Part shown: one piece after another, positions 19,051-30,310 of the stretch | Layout of the letters: every line of letters starts with the position of its first letter | Position numbering within the stretch: position 1 is the stretch's first letter | DNA from: Saprolegnia diclina VS20 | Taxonomy: Eukaryota; Oomycota; Saprolegniomycetes; Saprolegniales; Saprolegniaceae | Reading direction: 5' to 3' | DNA length: 48,372 nt | Assembly (NCBI RefSeq): GCF_000281045.1 | Contig: NW_008246100.1 | Span: forward strand, 339,850-388,221 | The notes under the pieces: model-generated | Database searches by the model: none | Told to the model about the DNA's origin: nothing | Seen by the model: only the letters and a program-made list of their open reading frames with translations | Made by a program: the position numbers and the translations under genes

Positions 19051-21068
19051 ATGCAGACCATCCAAAACGGTGACCTTGCGCAGGTCCAGCGACTTGTTGC
19101 GGTCGACAACCCCGAGGCGAAGCACCTCCTCGTGACGACGCAGCTGGCTGCAACGACGGAGCAGGTACTTTAGCCGTCTACACTACGCTCTCTGCACGTG
19201 ACGACGTCTAGTTGGGCCAAACAGCACTCCACGTGGCTTGCCTCTACGGGAACGTGCCGATTTTCCAGGCCTTGCTCGACGTCATGCCGGACGTCAACGT
19301 CCGCGACAAGGTCCGTCCGCTTGCACCTACACTAGGTGGCTCATCGCCTTGTAGGCGGGTGCGACAGCGCTGCACTATGCGATTACCACCCGACGGGAGG
19401 GTGTCATCTCGGCGCTCATGGCCGCGCCGGGCGTCGACATCAACGCCGTCGACGAGGTGCGCGTCACAAAATCATTTCTTATTATAAAAAGTGTCGTGTA
19501 GGCCGGCAATACCTTGCTGATGTACGCATGCTACTGCAACAACGTCGCCCTCGTCCAGACACTGCTCGCGGGACCTCGTCGCTTGAGCTTCACGCAGTAC
19601 AACCACGTACGACAAGCGCGCTCTTCACCAACGTATATTGAGCGCTGAGCTGTAGGCCGGGCTTTCGGCGCTGCACATTGCAGCGCAGCGAGGCTTCTCC
19701 AGCTGCATCCAAGAGCTGCTCGATGCCAACATCTTTGGCGTGAACGCCACCACGGTACAAAGGTCGTCATCTCGCAGCGTCTTCTCATGTTTGATCTAGT
19801 TGGACGGCCGCACGTGCCTTATGCTCGTCAAGAATGCCGTCGAGACGGCTGGGATGCTTCTGCGGTACCCAGGCATCGACGTCAACCTCGCGTCCGAGGT
19901 AAAATGCGAGCATTCTCAAGAAGCTTCACGCGAGATGTTGCAGGACGGCAACACTGCCCTCTTGCACGCCTGCCTCGGTGGTCATGACGACATGATTGCG
20001 TACCTCCTGAGTCTCCGCTCGGTCGACGTGAACGTGACCAACGCCGTGCGACGTCCTTTATCTGTTCATTTGGTCATAAAGTCCTCCGTAGAGCGGCGAC
20101 TCGGCGTTCCGGTTCGCCGTGCGCACTGAGAATGCATTTCTCGCCGCCCAAATCGTGCAAACCACCAGCTTTGACGAAGAGCACGTGACGCCCGAGGTGC
20201 ACAGACCTTCATAATCCCAGCTGACGTTTGGGGACGGTAGTGCGGTCCTATTGCACTCTCCGTCGCGTGCGCTTTGCAGCGTGTCGGGCTCGTCCGTCGC
20301 CTCGTCGCGTCGCCGCACACCGACTACAACTACAAGGACAAGGTACGACAAGAATGCGGGGTCTCGAGTTCAACAAGCTGGGTAGAACGGACTCACCGTG
20401 CTGCTCCAAGTATGTTTGAGCCCCTCCACGGACCTGACGATCTTGAACATTTTGCTGGCGCTGCCCAATGTGGACACCAACGCGACAGACATGGTACTAT
20501 TGTCCATATCCAAAGAGTATATGGACGACGTGTGCATGGCTAGCGCGGAAATTCGTGCCTCATGGTCGCCGTCCGCAACGACCGCGTGGATCTCGTGCGT
20601 GCACTCCTTGCAGTTGAAGCCACCAACTTCAACTTTGCCAACGAGGTAAACGGTTACCTCGAATGGTACAACCGCAGTACGCGATGCACAGAAGGGTGAT
20701 ACGGCGCTCACCATCGCATGCGAACAAGCCAACTACCCGATCGCCGAAGTCCTTGTCGCGCTGCCGACGCTCGACGTCAACCACCGGCGCAAGGTCCGTC
20801 ACTGCATCGAATTTGTCGCTGAATGAAGACGTAGGACAATCGACCCGCGTATCGCGTCGCGCGGAAGAAAGGCGTGCGAAAGATTATGCAGCTGCTCACG
20901 ACCCACCCGGCGTTTGAAATGCCACCCGATGCCGACGAGGATGCGATCGGCGACCACGACTGGACGCTCCGAGGCTGCCTCCGCGAAGTGGGCGCCTTCT
21001 TCCTGATTTTAGGCCAGATTTGTCAGCCCTGCGCCTGGTGCTGCTTCGGGTACGCCATTTCTGATTAG
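19051..21068 (+). CDS. AnkB: second ankyrin protein with one repeat per exon
   Basis: Thirteen exons give 490 residues: 19051-19164, 19212-19310, 19355-19456, 19502-19606, 19656-19754, 19800-19898, 19944-20045, 20092-20196, 20241-20342, 20386-20493, 20544-20645, 20692-20793 and 20835-21068. All twelve introns are phase 0 and 41 to 50 nt. The eleven internal exons are 99 to 108 nt and each is one ankyrin repeat in the same register as AnkA (LGQTALHVACLYGNVPIFQA, DGNTALLHACLGGHDDMIAY). Exons 9-11 match AnkA exons 9-11 in order. The C-terminus departs from the repeat pattern with a hydrophobic Cys-rich tail (FFLILGQICQPCAWCCFGYA), a candidate membrane or lipid-anchored end. The start is the first in-frame ATG. 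Confidence 0.82.
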
Positions 21069-21139
21069 CATCGAGCGACTAAGAAAAGCATTGTACCTGC
21101 GTCTCCTCCTACACACAGCTATTGTCGGTGGGGCGATAC

Positions 21140-21360
21140 AGTGTCTGAGGCCAGGGGTTCACATTTGGTGGATGGGTATAAGACACTGGTTAACCACAGG
21201 TAGATCCGGGTTCCAAAGAGAGCTTCTCTGTCTGATGACACCCAAGGGGCCCTTGGTGCACCCTGCCTCGTGCTATTGTTGCATCGATGAGGGTCATTCT
21301 GCCTTGAAAGGCAGCGCTCCCGATCTGCTGCGAGAGTGGACGACACAGAGATACACTAGC
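21140..21360 (+). repeat. Probable tRNA-derived SINE remnant
   Basis: An A-box-like TGGTGGATGGGT (21166-21177) and a B-box-like AGATCCGGGTTCC (GGTTC at 21209-21213) are 43 bases apart, the spacing of a tRNA. Between them, ACTGG-TTAACCA-CAGGT folds as an anticodon arm with a seven-base loop, U33 in place and anticodon AAC; four of five pairs form. The 3' T-stem and acceptor are lost. The remaining 140 bases have no coding pattern. Confidence 0.4.
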
Positions 21361-21362
21361 AA

Positions 21363-24300
21363 CTAGTACGCAAACGTGACGTGTTTGGCGTCGACGTAGA
21401 GGTGCCCGAGCCCCGGATTGATCGCGTGGACAAGACCAGATGCGGAGGGACCGTAGACGCAGCCTCGTGGCGTGACCGAGAGCAACGTTGCGGGCCCGAA
21501 CGGCGTCTGGATCGGATCACCGTGGCGCATCTCGAGCGCTTGGTCGTGGGCGTCGACAGAGGAGAGGACAATTCTGTACAAAATATCGTCGACGCGCAAC
21601 GTCGCAAAGCCAAAGGGGAACCGCACGCAGAGCAGACCGCGTCCATAGCTACGTGATCGGAATGATGAACTATACCACTAGGCGATCTCGTACTTGGTGG
21701 CCGTGACGATGCCGCAACCAAAGAGGCGGCACATCACGCGGTCGCTCGGTTGCAGGATGCTCGCAGGGTTCAGAAACGCCGACTGGGCCCAAGCAAATTT
21801 GACTTCGATCTGCGCTCCGGCATGCCGCACCGCGAGCACAACGGCAGGACCGAACACAGTAGCAATACTGTCTCCCACACCTAGCACGGTCGCTTCGACC
21901 TGTTTCCATCGCCATTGAGAACGTACTGGTGGTCGACGCATGCGCGGGCGGTAAATGGCCTTTGGCAACGAGGAGCTTATAAGCGACTTTGACGTCCATG
22001 ATGAAGCGGTGGAGCAAGCCAAGGACATAGTCGGAGCTCGAAGACGGACTCTCGCCGAGGTACTGCGCGGCTTGGAGCCACGCTTCCGTCATGACGGTCA
22101 CGTCGTCTTGGAGCTTGGCGAGGTCCTCTGCGATATCTGCGGCTTGCTTTTCCATGACCGTCACAAAGGGAAGGACAACGGGAGCGACAACGACTGGCGT
22201 CGTCGCATTCGTTGGAACATTTCGCGTTTCCTTGCGAATCGCGGCCAAGAGAGCATTACGACCTCCCGTAGCACTCGGCTCGGGCGAAGCAGGTGTCGTT
22301 GGAGTTGACTTTGGCTGACGAAGCGCAGTCATGAGAGCAGCACGAGAGTTGTCTGTCGCCGCGGCAGTCTTTGCTGTTGCCGAGTCGGGGCTTGGTGTGC
22401 GAAGGGCAGCCATGAGAGCAGCACGGGGGTTCTCCCCGCCGGCCTCGTGGGTCGACGCTTTCTTTTTGATCGCAGCAAACAGCGCTGCGCGAGGGTCTGC
22501 GGGTGGAGAGGCCTCGGCGGCACGACTCGTCGATTCCGTCTGGTTCTCAGAGCGCTGGCGAATTGCTGCCAGCAACGCATGCTGCGGAGTGGTGGCGGGA
22601 GGACTGGCAACGTCTTTAGTGTTGGCGTGCTGCTGCCGGATTGCTGCGAGGAGGGCCCCCCGCGGTGGCGCTTCGTCGCCTTCGTCGATGGCGTCGACCG
22701 TGCTGGCTTGGCGACGTATGGCCGAGAGCAGCGCCGACCGACCTCCGGAGGGCGCCACCGAGTTTTGCCGGACGATCGCTTGCTTCTGTTGATTTTGCGC
22801 CTGGTGCTGCGCACGCTCCCAAAGCACGTGCTCTTGAAGCTTCTCTTCTTTGATTTCGTACTTGAGGTTGGCCAGACCTTTTTGCAGCAGCGCACACTGC
22901 GAGAGGCAGAGCACGTTCGAGTAGCGCTGCGCAGTCTCAAGTGATGCAAACTCGTGCAAAATCTGAAACAAATCCGTCTCACCGCGTGCCTAGATACAGT
23001 GTATAAAACAGTGTAGTTTGTCAACAACGTACGTGGATGAGCGTCATGAGGTACTGAAGAAGCGTGATACTTTGGTCCATCGAGCGCGTCTCGGAGAGCT
23101 ACGTAGCATGTCGCATTGGTTCCAATAACGGTGTTGCAACATACCTTGAGGAGCGAGGCGAGGGTGACGCCTGACGCGTCGGCGTGCTCAGTGCCCTCGT
23201 TGAGCACGTTGCCGAGCGCGAGGACGATCTCAAAGTACCGGGGAAGCCGCTCGCTTTGGAGAATGTCTCTCGCAGCGACCGCAATCGCTTCGAGTTGCTG
23301 GCGCAACGCCGCTGCCATGCTCTTGTACAGCACGACGTAGAGAAGCGACTTGATCTAGTCCCACCATAAGTTCTCACATGTACCGCAGCAAAGGTTCTAC
23401 TTTTTCAGCCACGCGCGGCTGCTTGGCGAGCTCAATCAGGAAACCTTCGGCAGGATCCGTGACTTTACCCCGAAAATTGCTGTAGCGCTTGGCCTCAGCT
23501 GGCGTCGGTGCAATCTCATCCAGTGTTTGGAGTAAATCCACGTGCAAGATGGAAAGGTCGCACGCCGTCAGCGCAGCGATGACGCCGCTGACGCCATTCG
23601 CGATCGATTTGAACCGGCTGAGCGCAATGTTGATGTTGTTGGAGCGCCGCGCGTCAAGGGCCGAGAAGCCTGCTTTCGACGCCGTCTTTTTCATCGATTT
23701 CGTCGTTGTATTGTCGCCAAAGAGGTCAACGAGGCGGTCGAGGTCGCTGCTCGAGAGGGCCATCGGCGCCTTCCGCCGCTTGTCGGTTTGGCGGTGCCAG
23801 ATGGACGACTGGACATCCACCTTTTTCGCGTCCAGTGCGGTCCAATGCAGCTTGCGGAGGTTGCTCTTCTTGCGCAACAACATTGGCGAACGACTCGACG
23901 CTGCTGGGCCGTGGCTTCGCGCGCTAGATATCGTCTTCATACACCTCCACGAATGCGCTCGCGGTGTACCTCGTGCTTGCGCCGGTCGGGTCCAATGCTG
24001 ATGTAAAGACGTGGATGATGTCGGCATCAATGTAGTCCTGCTGCATCTTTTGCCCGACGGCCGATGCGGGGACGCCAAATGATAACATCTTGAAGTACTT
24101 GTCCATGGACGGGTTTTGTCGCAGCGCCTCGAGCGCCGCGTTCTCTCCGCGTCCGTCCGTATGTTCCTGCCGCGCCGCCAGCTACGTCAAATCGATTGGA
24201 TGCAAAAAGTCTCTGCAAACGTCTACCTCGATATCGAGCGCCTTCAAGTAGCAGCGGTCACACACGTAGCCGTCGTCGCCCGACCGCGGCAGTGGAATGA

Positions 24301-26273
24301 CGTGGCGTGTGCAATTGGCACAACACTGCTTCAAGCACATAGGACACTCTTGCGCGCGGCGAAAGAGAGAAAAGGGCTCCATGCATTGGCCACACGCCGC
24401 GTCCGACCGCGCCCCGAGCCACGACCCAAACAGCAGCTCTAACAGAAAACACATCGCCAGGTATAGCGACGTCACGACTCGAACTGTACCAGAGTAGGAG
24501 GTTTCCGATTCTTGCGGGATTACGGGTGGGCGCTGCTGTTGTAGCAGTCGCTCCTCGTCCGCCTCGAGCTCGGCGATGATGGTGCTCGTGGCGCTCAGCG
24601 CACGCTGAATGACGAGCTTCCAGCAAATGGCCTCGGCGGCGCCTCGGGACGCCTCCCACGCGTGGACATAGTCGGCAACAGAGACGACGCGGGCGCGGTA
24701 ATAGACGTGCTTGGACCACACCTAGGCCTCGCCCATGGGTGGTGTACGCAAAGAGAGGACGCACCATCGTATTCCGGTTGTCAATGAGCAGTGAGAGACA
24801 CTGATGCGATGGCAAGGTCGCACGGATGAGAAGCTCGGTCCACTGCGTTGAGGCGGACAGCGTGAGCACGGGGCTCACGGGCACCTCACCGCACTGCAGC
24901 GAGAGTCGCACCTGCGCGCTATTTCCCAAAAGCCGCAGCTGCAGCGCAACCACCAAATTTGACGCCGCGTCGTTGCGCTCCCAGAGCGGGATCGCGAGCG
25001 ATTGACTGCGGCGAATGACCACGTCGATGATCGGTTGGCCGAGGAGAAGGTACCGCATCGGTGTGCACTCGCGAATCGACTCGAAGGCGTCGGGCTCCGA
25101 CGCGCCATCAAAGCGCAGTACATCTCCTTCCTCGACGGGGTCGCTCAGCACAAGCTCGGACGTCGCAAACGGCGCCATGGCATCTTCCATGTATAGCGTG
25201 GGTGGAAATGTCGAGAAGGACACATTCAGGTCGTCTTGGAGCGGCGCAAGGGCAAACGTGACGCCGTGCAGCGCCGAGAGAAGTGAAATCGCCGCCTTGG
25301 CGCGCGTATACGACCCAAGAAACGCCATTTCGGGCTCGTAAAAGCGGGCGACGAGGCTGCGGCGCTTGATCAGGTTCTCGAGCGCACGGTGCAGCAGCCC
25401 GCGGTTGAGCGCGTAGAAGAGGAAGGCGCGGGCTCGGCTCCAGCCCACGTAGCGCATCGACGGCGGCGGCGTAAAGAGCTGTGCGTCGGCCACCACGGAC
25501 GCATCGTCCCGAAGCACGTCACGCGTTTGGATGAGAAAGCCAAAGTACGCTTCTTCGGGCCACTCGTCGTACATATCGGCGGGCTACATGCATCCATAGC
25601 TTAAGGCGGATGATAGATTCAAACGTACGTGCACGTGGATACCGTGGCGCAAGATGGCTTCGAGCGCGAGGACAAGGTCCCTTGCAGCACCCGCATGCAG
25701 CGGCACGTTGGGCTGCTCCATGAAGAGCGAGACAGTGTCGACAACTGCGGTCTCGAGACGCTGCAAGAGCGCGTCATGCGACGCCGTCGTCCGCGGGCTG
25801 CGGAAGGCCTTGGGGCGGTCGACCGCGCTTGTCGAGCGGGCGCGGTAGACGTCGTTGTTGTACTTGATGTTGTACTCGTTCGCGGCTTCCCGTGCGGCGT
25901 GGAGCGCCTGGTGCGTTGTCCATAGCAGGCGGTAGCTCACCTCCTTGGTTCGGAGCCGCGAGTACTGGTTGTCCCATGTGAGCACCACGAGGCTGCCGAC
26001 GGGAACGTCCTCGAGGATCCCTTCGACGAGCTTATCGACTGCGTTGTACCGGTGGCGGAACTGGGCGCATGGCTCGCCGTCGACCTCGACGCGGAACCCA
26101 ATATCGAACGCATGCACCGCAAACTGCCACGCGAGGACGCGCTCATGCGCCGGCGCCTGCGTCGGTACCGCGATCGTCTCTCCGCGCGGGACCCTGAGCA
26201 TCTCCATGGAGATGGCCTGCAGGAGGAAGGACGCGGGCGTCGGCAGCGCGTCTAAGGCGTCCGTCGTCGTCAT
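21363..26273 (-). CDS. Formin with GOLD, RUN and FYVE-like domains and WH2-like repeats
   Basis: Exons (reverse): 25629-26273, 24765-25583, 24490-24721, 24227-24438, 23970-24181, 23401-23923, 23145-23354, 23033-23098, 21927-22989, 21694-21880 and 21363-21648, about 1,484 residues. Domain order: GOLD-like (about 23-118, LAWQFAVHAFDIGFRVEV); RUN (about 160-345, WSRARAFLFYALNRGLLH, then LVARFYEPE); a beta-rich region; FYVE-like finger (CGQC, ECPMC, CANC, VCDRC); YFKMLSFGVPASAVGQKM, as in WASH-complex and formin proteins; FH2 (NLRKLHWTALDAKK, LDARRSNNINIALSRF, ALGNVLNEGTEHADASG); seven ALLAAIR motifs; and two or three small SH3-like units (TPFGPATLLSV). FH2 domains nucleate and elongate actin filaments. 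No proline-rich FH1 precedes FH2. An endosome-linked actin nucleator is inferred. Confidence 0.8.
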
Positions 26274-26827
26274 CCGCCGCCGAGATCGCGCGAGATTCGC
26301 AACGAGGATATGAAACCTCTATAAGAACATATAACAATATTTCTTATTGACGATATCCGTTGATAGAGGTATTCATTGATTTGGACCAAGTTCTCGCTTC
26401 GCAGCGCGACGCAATTGCTTGATGCAAGCGACGCTGCACATACAACAAGAGAATCCGTCTTAGACAGCAGTCCTATAGAGAGCTAGCGAGCTCGTTTTTG
26501 CTATCAGGCTTTGAGGACATGATTACGATCTGCAGTAGTACCGCACGTTCCAAGTACAAACACATTCGCAACACTCAAGCTAAAGTCGCTCGCGTGCAGG
26601 CTCGATGAGCTGTGGATGCGGAGTTTGCTTCAGTGTTCACGAGAGTTCGACTTGGTAGAACCTCTGAGACTGCATACTTCCACCGAAAGTATCTTTTTTG
26701 GATTAAAATGCCATGTAATATCCAAAAACCAGGGACTCTCTACGTGTTTGTATGTAGAAAGGACCAAACGACGGAATTCCCTTTAAAAAATTGGCCCATC
26801 TATTTCCGGGAGTGCCAGTTTGACAGC
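26274..26827. other. Divergent intergenic interval
   Basis: The interval separates the formin start (reverse) from the next forward gene. A TTTCATATCC element just upstream of the formin ATG resembles the oomycete initiator. An open frame from 26612 runs into the next gene, but its AT-rich composition suggests untranslated leader. Confidence 0.35.
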
Positions 26828-27773
26828 ATGGCGGCGGCGACCGACGTCTGCGCGCGGCAAAGCGCCAAGCTCGAAGAGCTCATGAACTTCCTCGGCTACG
26901 CCGTCCTTGACGATGGCTACAAGGGCGTGGTAGACACGGCTGCATGCATGCTCCATGAACGCCTCATGCGCTTGGTAGGTCGTCTTCTCGTTCCTCAACC
27001 ACGCGCGGCAAATTGTCTGCGTCCGCTCTGTGGACACGACTGCGAGTAGGCTTCGACATGACGAGCTGCGATCTCTCACGGCACATGGTAGAGATCCGCA
27101 TCTACGCGTCGCGGCCACCGCCGCAGACGGACTGCGTGGACATTGCGCTGACGATTTCGGATTTTCTGCACATGTACAGTGGCGAGCTCACGGCCGCCGA
27201 GATCGCCGGGCTCTGCATGTCGGGCAAGGTACTACTCGTGCATGCACGCATCCAGCGGCTAAAGGACATGCATACTAGGTCCAAGTGCGCTGGACCGCGT
27301 ACGGCAGCGTCAAGGCGTTTGCCGATTCGTTTGACTTTTCGCCGGAAAAATGGGCTGAGTTTTACGACCACTTTGGGCTCGACCCGAATTACGTCGACTG
27401 GATCGAGTGCACGATGCCATGCTGCGCGCCACCGCCTGCCTGCACGCAGGTACGTCTTGGCCTTTGTGAAAAGTAAGGTGCTGACGGGACGCGGTAGGAG
27501 GAGATTGACTCGAACTGGCAAATGGTCAAAGATTCGGTCTTGCTCCCATCGAACGAGCTCGGCTGGGAACTCGTGTCGGAGGTCGAAGTCACGACTGTCG
27601 TCAAGAGCCCGGATGCAGCCGCGGCCGCCACCACGGAGGCCAAACAAGATTGGATCAGCGACGGCCTCAAGACCATCAACCCCCATTTTGTGCAAATGCA
27701 AAACACGGTCAAGAAGAAGATGTTCAACATGAAGGAGTACGCCGAGAAGTTTCTTGTCTCGATGGACATTTGA
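26828..27773 (+). CDS. Conserved-looking protein of unknown function
   Basis: Four exons: 26828-26978, 27050-27228, 27279-27449 and 27498-27773. They give 258 residues. Introns 2 and 3 (50 and 48 nt) are clear. The first is less certain: a 71-nt intron with a GTCGTC donor keeps the frame, while the GTAGGT donor at 26975 would need an acceptor near 27093. Features are a short helical start (LEELMNFLGYAVLDDGYKGV), a Pro/Cys patch (CTMPCCAPPPACTQ), an Ala-rich stretch, and a Lys-rich helical end (MQNTVKKKMFNMKEYAEK). There is no signal peptide or membrane span. I do not recognise the family. Confidence 0.6.
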
Positions 27774-28095
27774 GCAGAACTCGTCGTCCATCGTGCGGCC
27801 TCGAACCTACTAAATGACCGAATTCCGGATTTTCCGTATGCAATAAATATATATGAGAACAAATATATACACAACGACGAGACAACGCTTTGGTCATGAT
27901 CTATGGTAGCTGCTCTACAGCCGAGTGAGCTGCGACTTGGGAAGCACAAGGACAGTCCTGAGGTCAGTCCGAAGTTTGTGCAATCAGATTGGCCAAAACA
28001 AAACGCATCCAGCAGATTACATTGGACAAAAAGAAATGTTTTTGGCCAATTGAAAGGCGTATCAACCGATTTGGGTTTTGGAGCGAAAGGTGAAC
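27774..28095. promoter_or_regulatory. 3' end signals and MAU2 upstream region with CCAAT boxes
   Basis: CAATAAATATATATG (AATAAA at 27842-27847) is a likely polyadenylation signal for the upstream gene. ATTGG at 27988-27992 and 28021-28025 and CCAAT at 28046-28050 lie 46 to 108 bases before the next ATG. No gene is seen. Confidence 0.45.
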
Positions 28096-30272
28096 ATGGA
28101 GGCAAGCGCGCTCTTCACGATCGCGACGGAGCTCCAGGCGCTAGGCAAGGACACGGACGCGCTGCGCTGCTTCCTCGTATGACGCTCATGCGCGAAGCAT
28201 TCGATGGCCTCATGCAATGTACTAGGCCATGCGCCTCGCGCGTGCCAAGCTGCACTTGAAGGCCACCGAGACAGCCTTCGTGGATCTTTGCATCGCTGAG
28301 CTGTACCTGCAGCTCGCCTTGACGCACGCCGACGATCATTCTTTGCACATGAGCGCCATCAAATGCGCCCAGGACCTTCCGCATGCGGTGCCCGCCTTCG
28401 TGTCTGACATCCTGCCCGTCGATGCACTCGAGGTACTTGGCTTTTACTGGCAGCTGGCGCTCACGATGTCATCAGTGGGGCCCACGGCGCCTACGCTGCA
28501 AATGGATGCTGCTCACGCTCCAGAAAGCGTCCCACAATGAACGCGTTGCGATCTTGTGCGAAGGTGCCAATACATGTGACGGTCAACCGGAGCTCGACGC
28601 GTGGCATGCGTGGTTCGTCGCCACGCTCCAAGACCAGCTCGACGATGTGCACGCCGCTGTGCTCGATCGATCGATTGCAGCATCCACGTTTGGCGACGTG
28701 GCGGCCGCCGCGTACCGCCTCGCTGCACACACGGCCGACGCTACCTTCAAGGTACATGCACCCTTTGATCCACATCTTGTTGACGCCATGGAGCCTAGCT
28801 CTGGCTTCTCGAGACGCTGTGCCACTCGTTCCTGGCGGCCGACACGCTCGTTGTCGAGAGTGCAACAAAAATGTTTGATTTTTGCAGCCAGTTTGCGCGC
28901 CAAGTTCAGGACGCTTCGCTCTCGTACTACTTTCACTTGGTCCGCTTGCTCCTCTACCTGCGCCAAGGCAGCATCATCGAGGCCAAAGGCTTTCTCGACA
29001 CCATTCCAAAGGCGCCAACAGGGACCAATCCGTTCTGGGCGCTCTATGCAGCCTTTATGGCGTTCCGGCTGCAGTGCTACTACGACCCCAACCAAGGTCT
29101 CGCCCTCGCGGCCAAGCAAATGGCCCGCTGGCCGCCGTACCTCGCATCGCCCAACTCGGTAGCGTACCTGCGCTACAGTGCGCTTGCGCTTTTCGAGACG
29201 TACGAAGTCGCATGCGTTATCTTGGACAGCCAAGGGCGGTTCGGGGAGCTCGCCGACCTTGCCACGCGCCTCGTGGACCTCTGCGCCACGTACCGACACA
29301 TTGTCGTGGCGACACCGCTCGTTGTTGCCCGCGTGCACATCGTTCTGGCGCGGGTACGACTGCTTCTTTGAGACTGCATGATGGCTCACTCTGACGTGGG
29401 CTCTTAGTATGCCCACTCGCTGAATGCAATGGACGCGGCCGTGACGCACATCAACTCGGCGTTTTCGCTCTTGCTGACCGAGACGCCCGCGTGGCCGCAG
29501 CAGTCGGACGCGAGCTTGCTCGTGCTCATGGGCATCCTCGACGTGGCCACCACGATTGCGATCGATCCGCTACCAGTGCTGGACCCGGCTGGCACCATCG
29601 TCGTCGATGTCTTGAGTGATGATACGCCGTCGGACATTGGCGGTTTTTACCCGACCGAGAACCTGCTTGAATTTGCGGCCGGTATCCTGCGGGACGCAGA
29701 GCTGCGCAAGCTCATTTACGACGGCCCGTCCAAGGAGGTTCGCGCCAAGGTACGCCAGAGACTCTCTGAAGTAGCGTTTATCGAGTATGTTGTGCTAGTA
29801 CGATTTGTATCTGGGCAAGTGGCTCTGGGCCAGCCACGCATTGGGTATGACGGGGTCGTACCCGGAGCTGGACGGGCTTCGCAGCTTTGGCCTCTCGATT
29901 CTCCAAGACTGCCTCACGCTCGCCAGCAGCGCCATCAACTGCAGCAACACGACGGCGGCCATTATGGTGCTCTTCGGCCCCAAGCTCGCGACGAGCGGCA
30001 AGGTCGATGAGGGCGAGCACACGCTCACGGACGCGCTCAAGATTGCGATCCACACCAAGAACGTGCGGCTCCAGCTCCAGATCCTGGTCGAAGTCCACGC
30101 GTCCTGCGCGCGCAAGTACGAGGCCAAGCCCCAGTCGGTCATCGCTGACAAGTACAAGAAGAAGCTCGCGTCATATGCGCGCAAAGTGCTCCGTGCGCAG
30201 TATGGCTCGGAGGCCTACCGCCGCCTCCTCAAGTGGACGCTGCCGAAAGAACCAGCAAAGAGCGACGCCTAA
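28096..30272 (+). CDS. MAU2: MAU2/SCC4-like cohesin-loading factor
   Basis: Six exons: 28096-28176, 28226-28474, 28524-28751, 28799-29353, 29408-29749 and 29799-30272. They give 642 residues, close to the usual 600 to 650 of MAU2. The introns are 47 to 54 nt. The protein is all-helical with TPR-like pairs: ALFTIATELQALGKDTDALR, LHLKATETAFVDLCIAELYL, DALEVLGFYWQLAL, and a C-terminal array including VDEGEHTLTDALKIAIHTKN. MAU2 wraps the N-terminus of NIPBL/SCC2, and the pair loads cohesin on chromatin. The assignment rests on length, repeat layout and the C-terminal pattern. A different TPR adaptor is possible. The second intron ends CAG rather than TAG. Confidence 0.5.
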
Positions 30273-30310
30273 GCCACGTAACATAGAGTCTACAAGGAAT
30301 ACGTGTTGGC

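Noticed and set aside
23372-23400. A 29-nt or shorter intron in the formin FH2 region, using GTACATG or GTGAGA donors.
   Set aside because: It is too short and leaves the wrong phase. A 46-nt intron from 23400 to 23355 gives AEKIKSLLYVVLYKS, which fits FH2.
28433-28523. A 91-nt intron starting at GTACTTGG in the MAU2-like gene.
   Set aside because: The first part encodes LGFYWQLALTM, which looks like coding helix. A shorter 49-nt intron from 28475 keeps the frame and fits the local size class.
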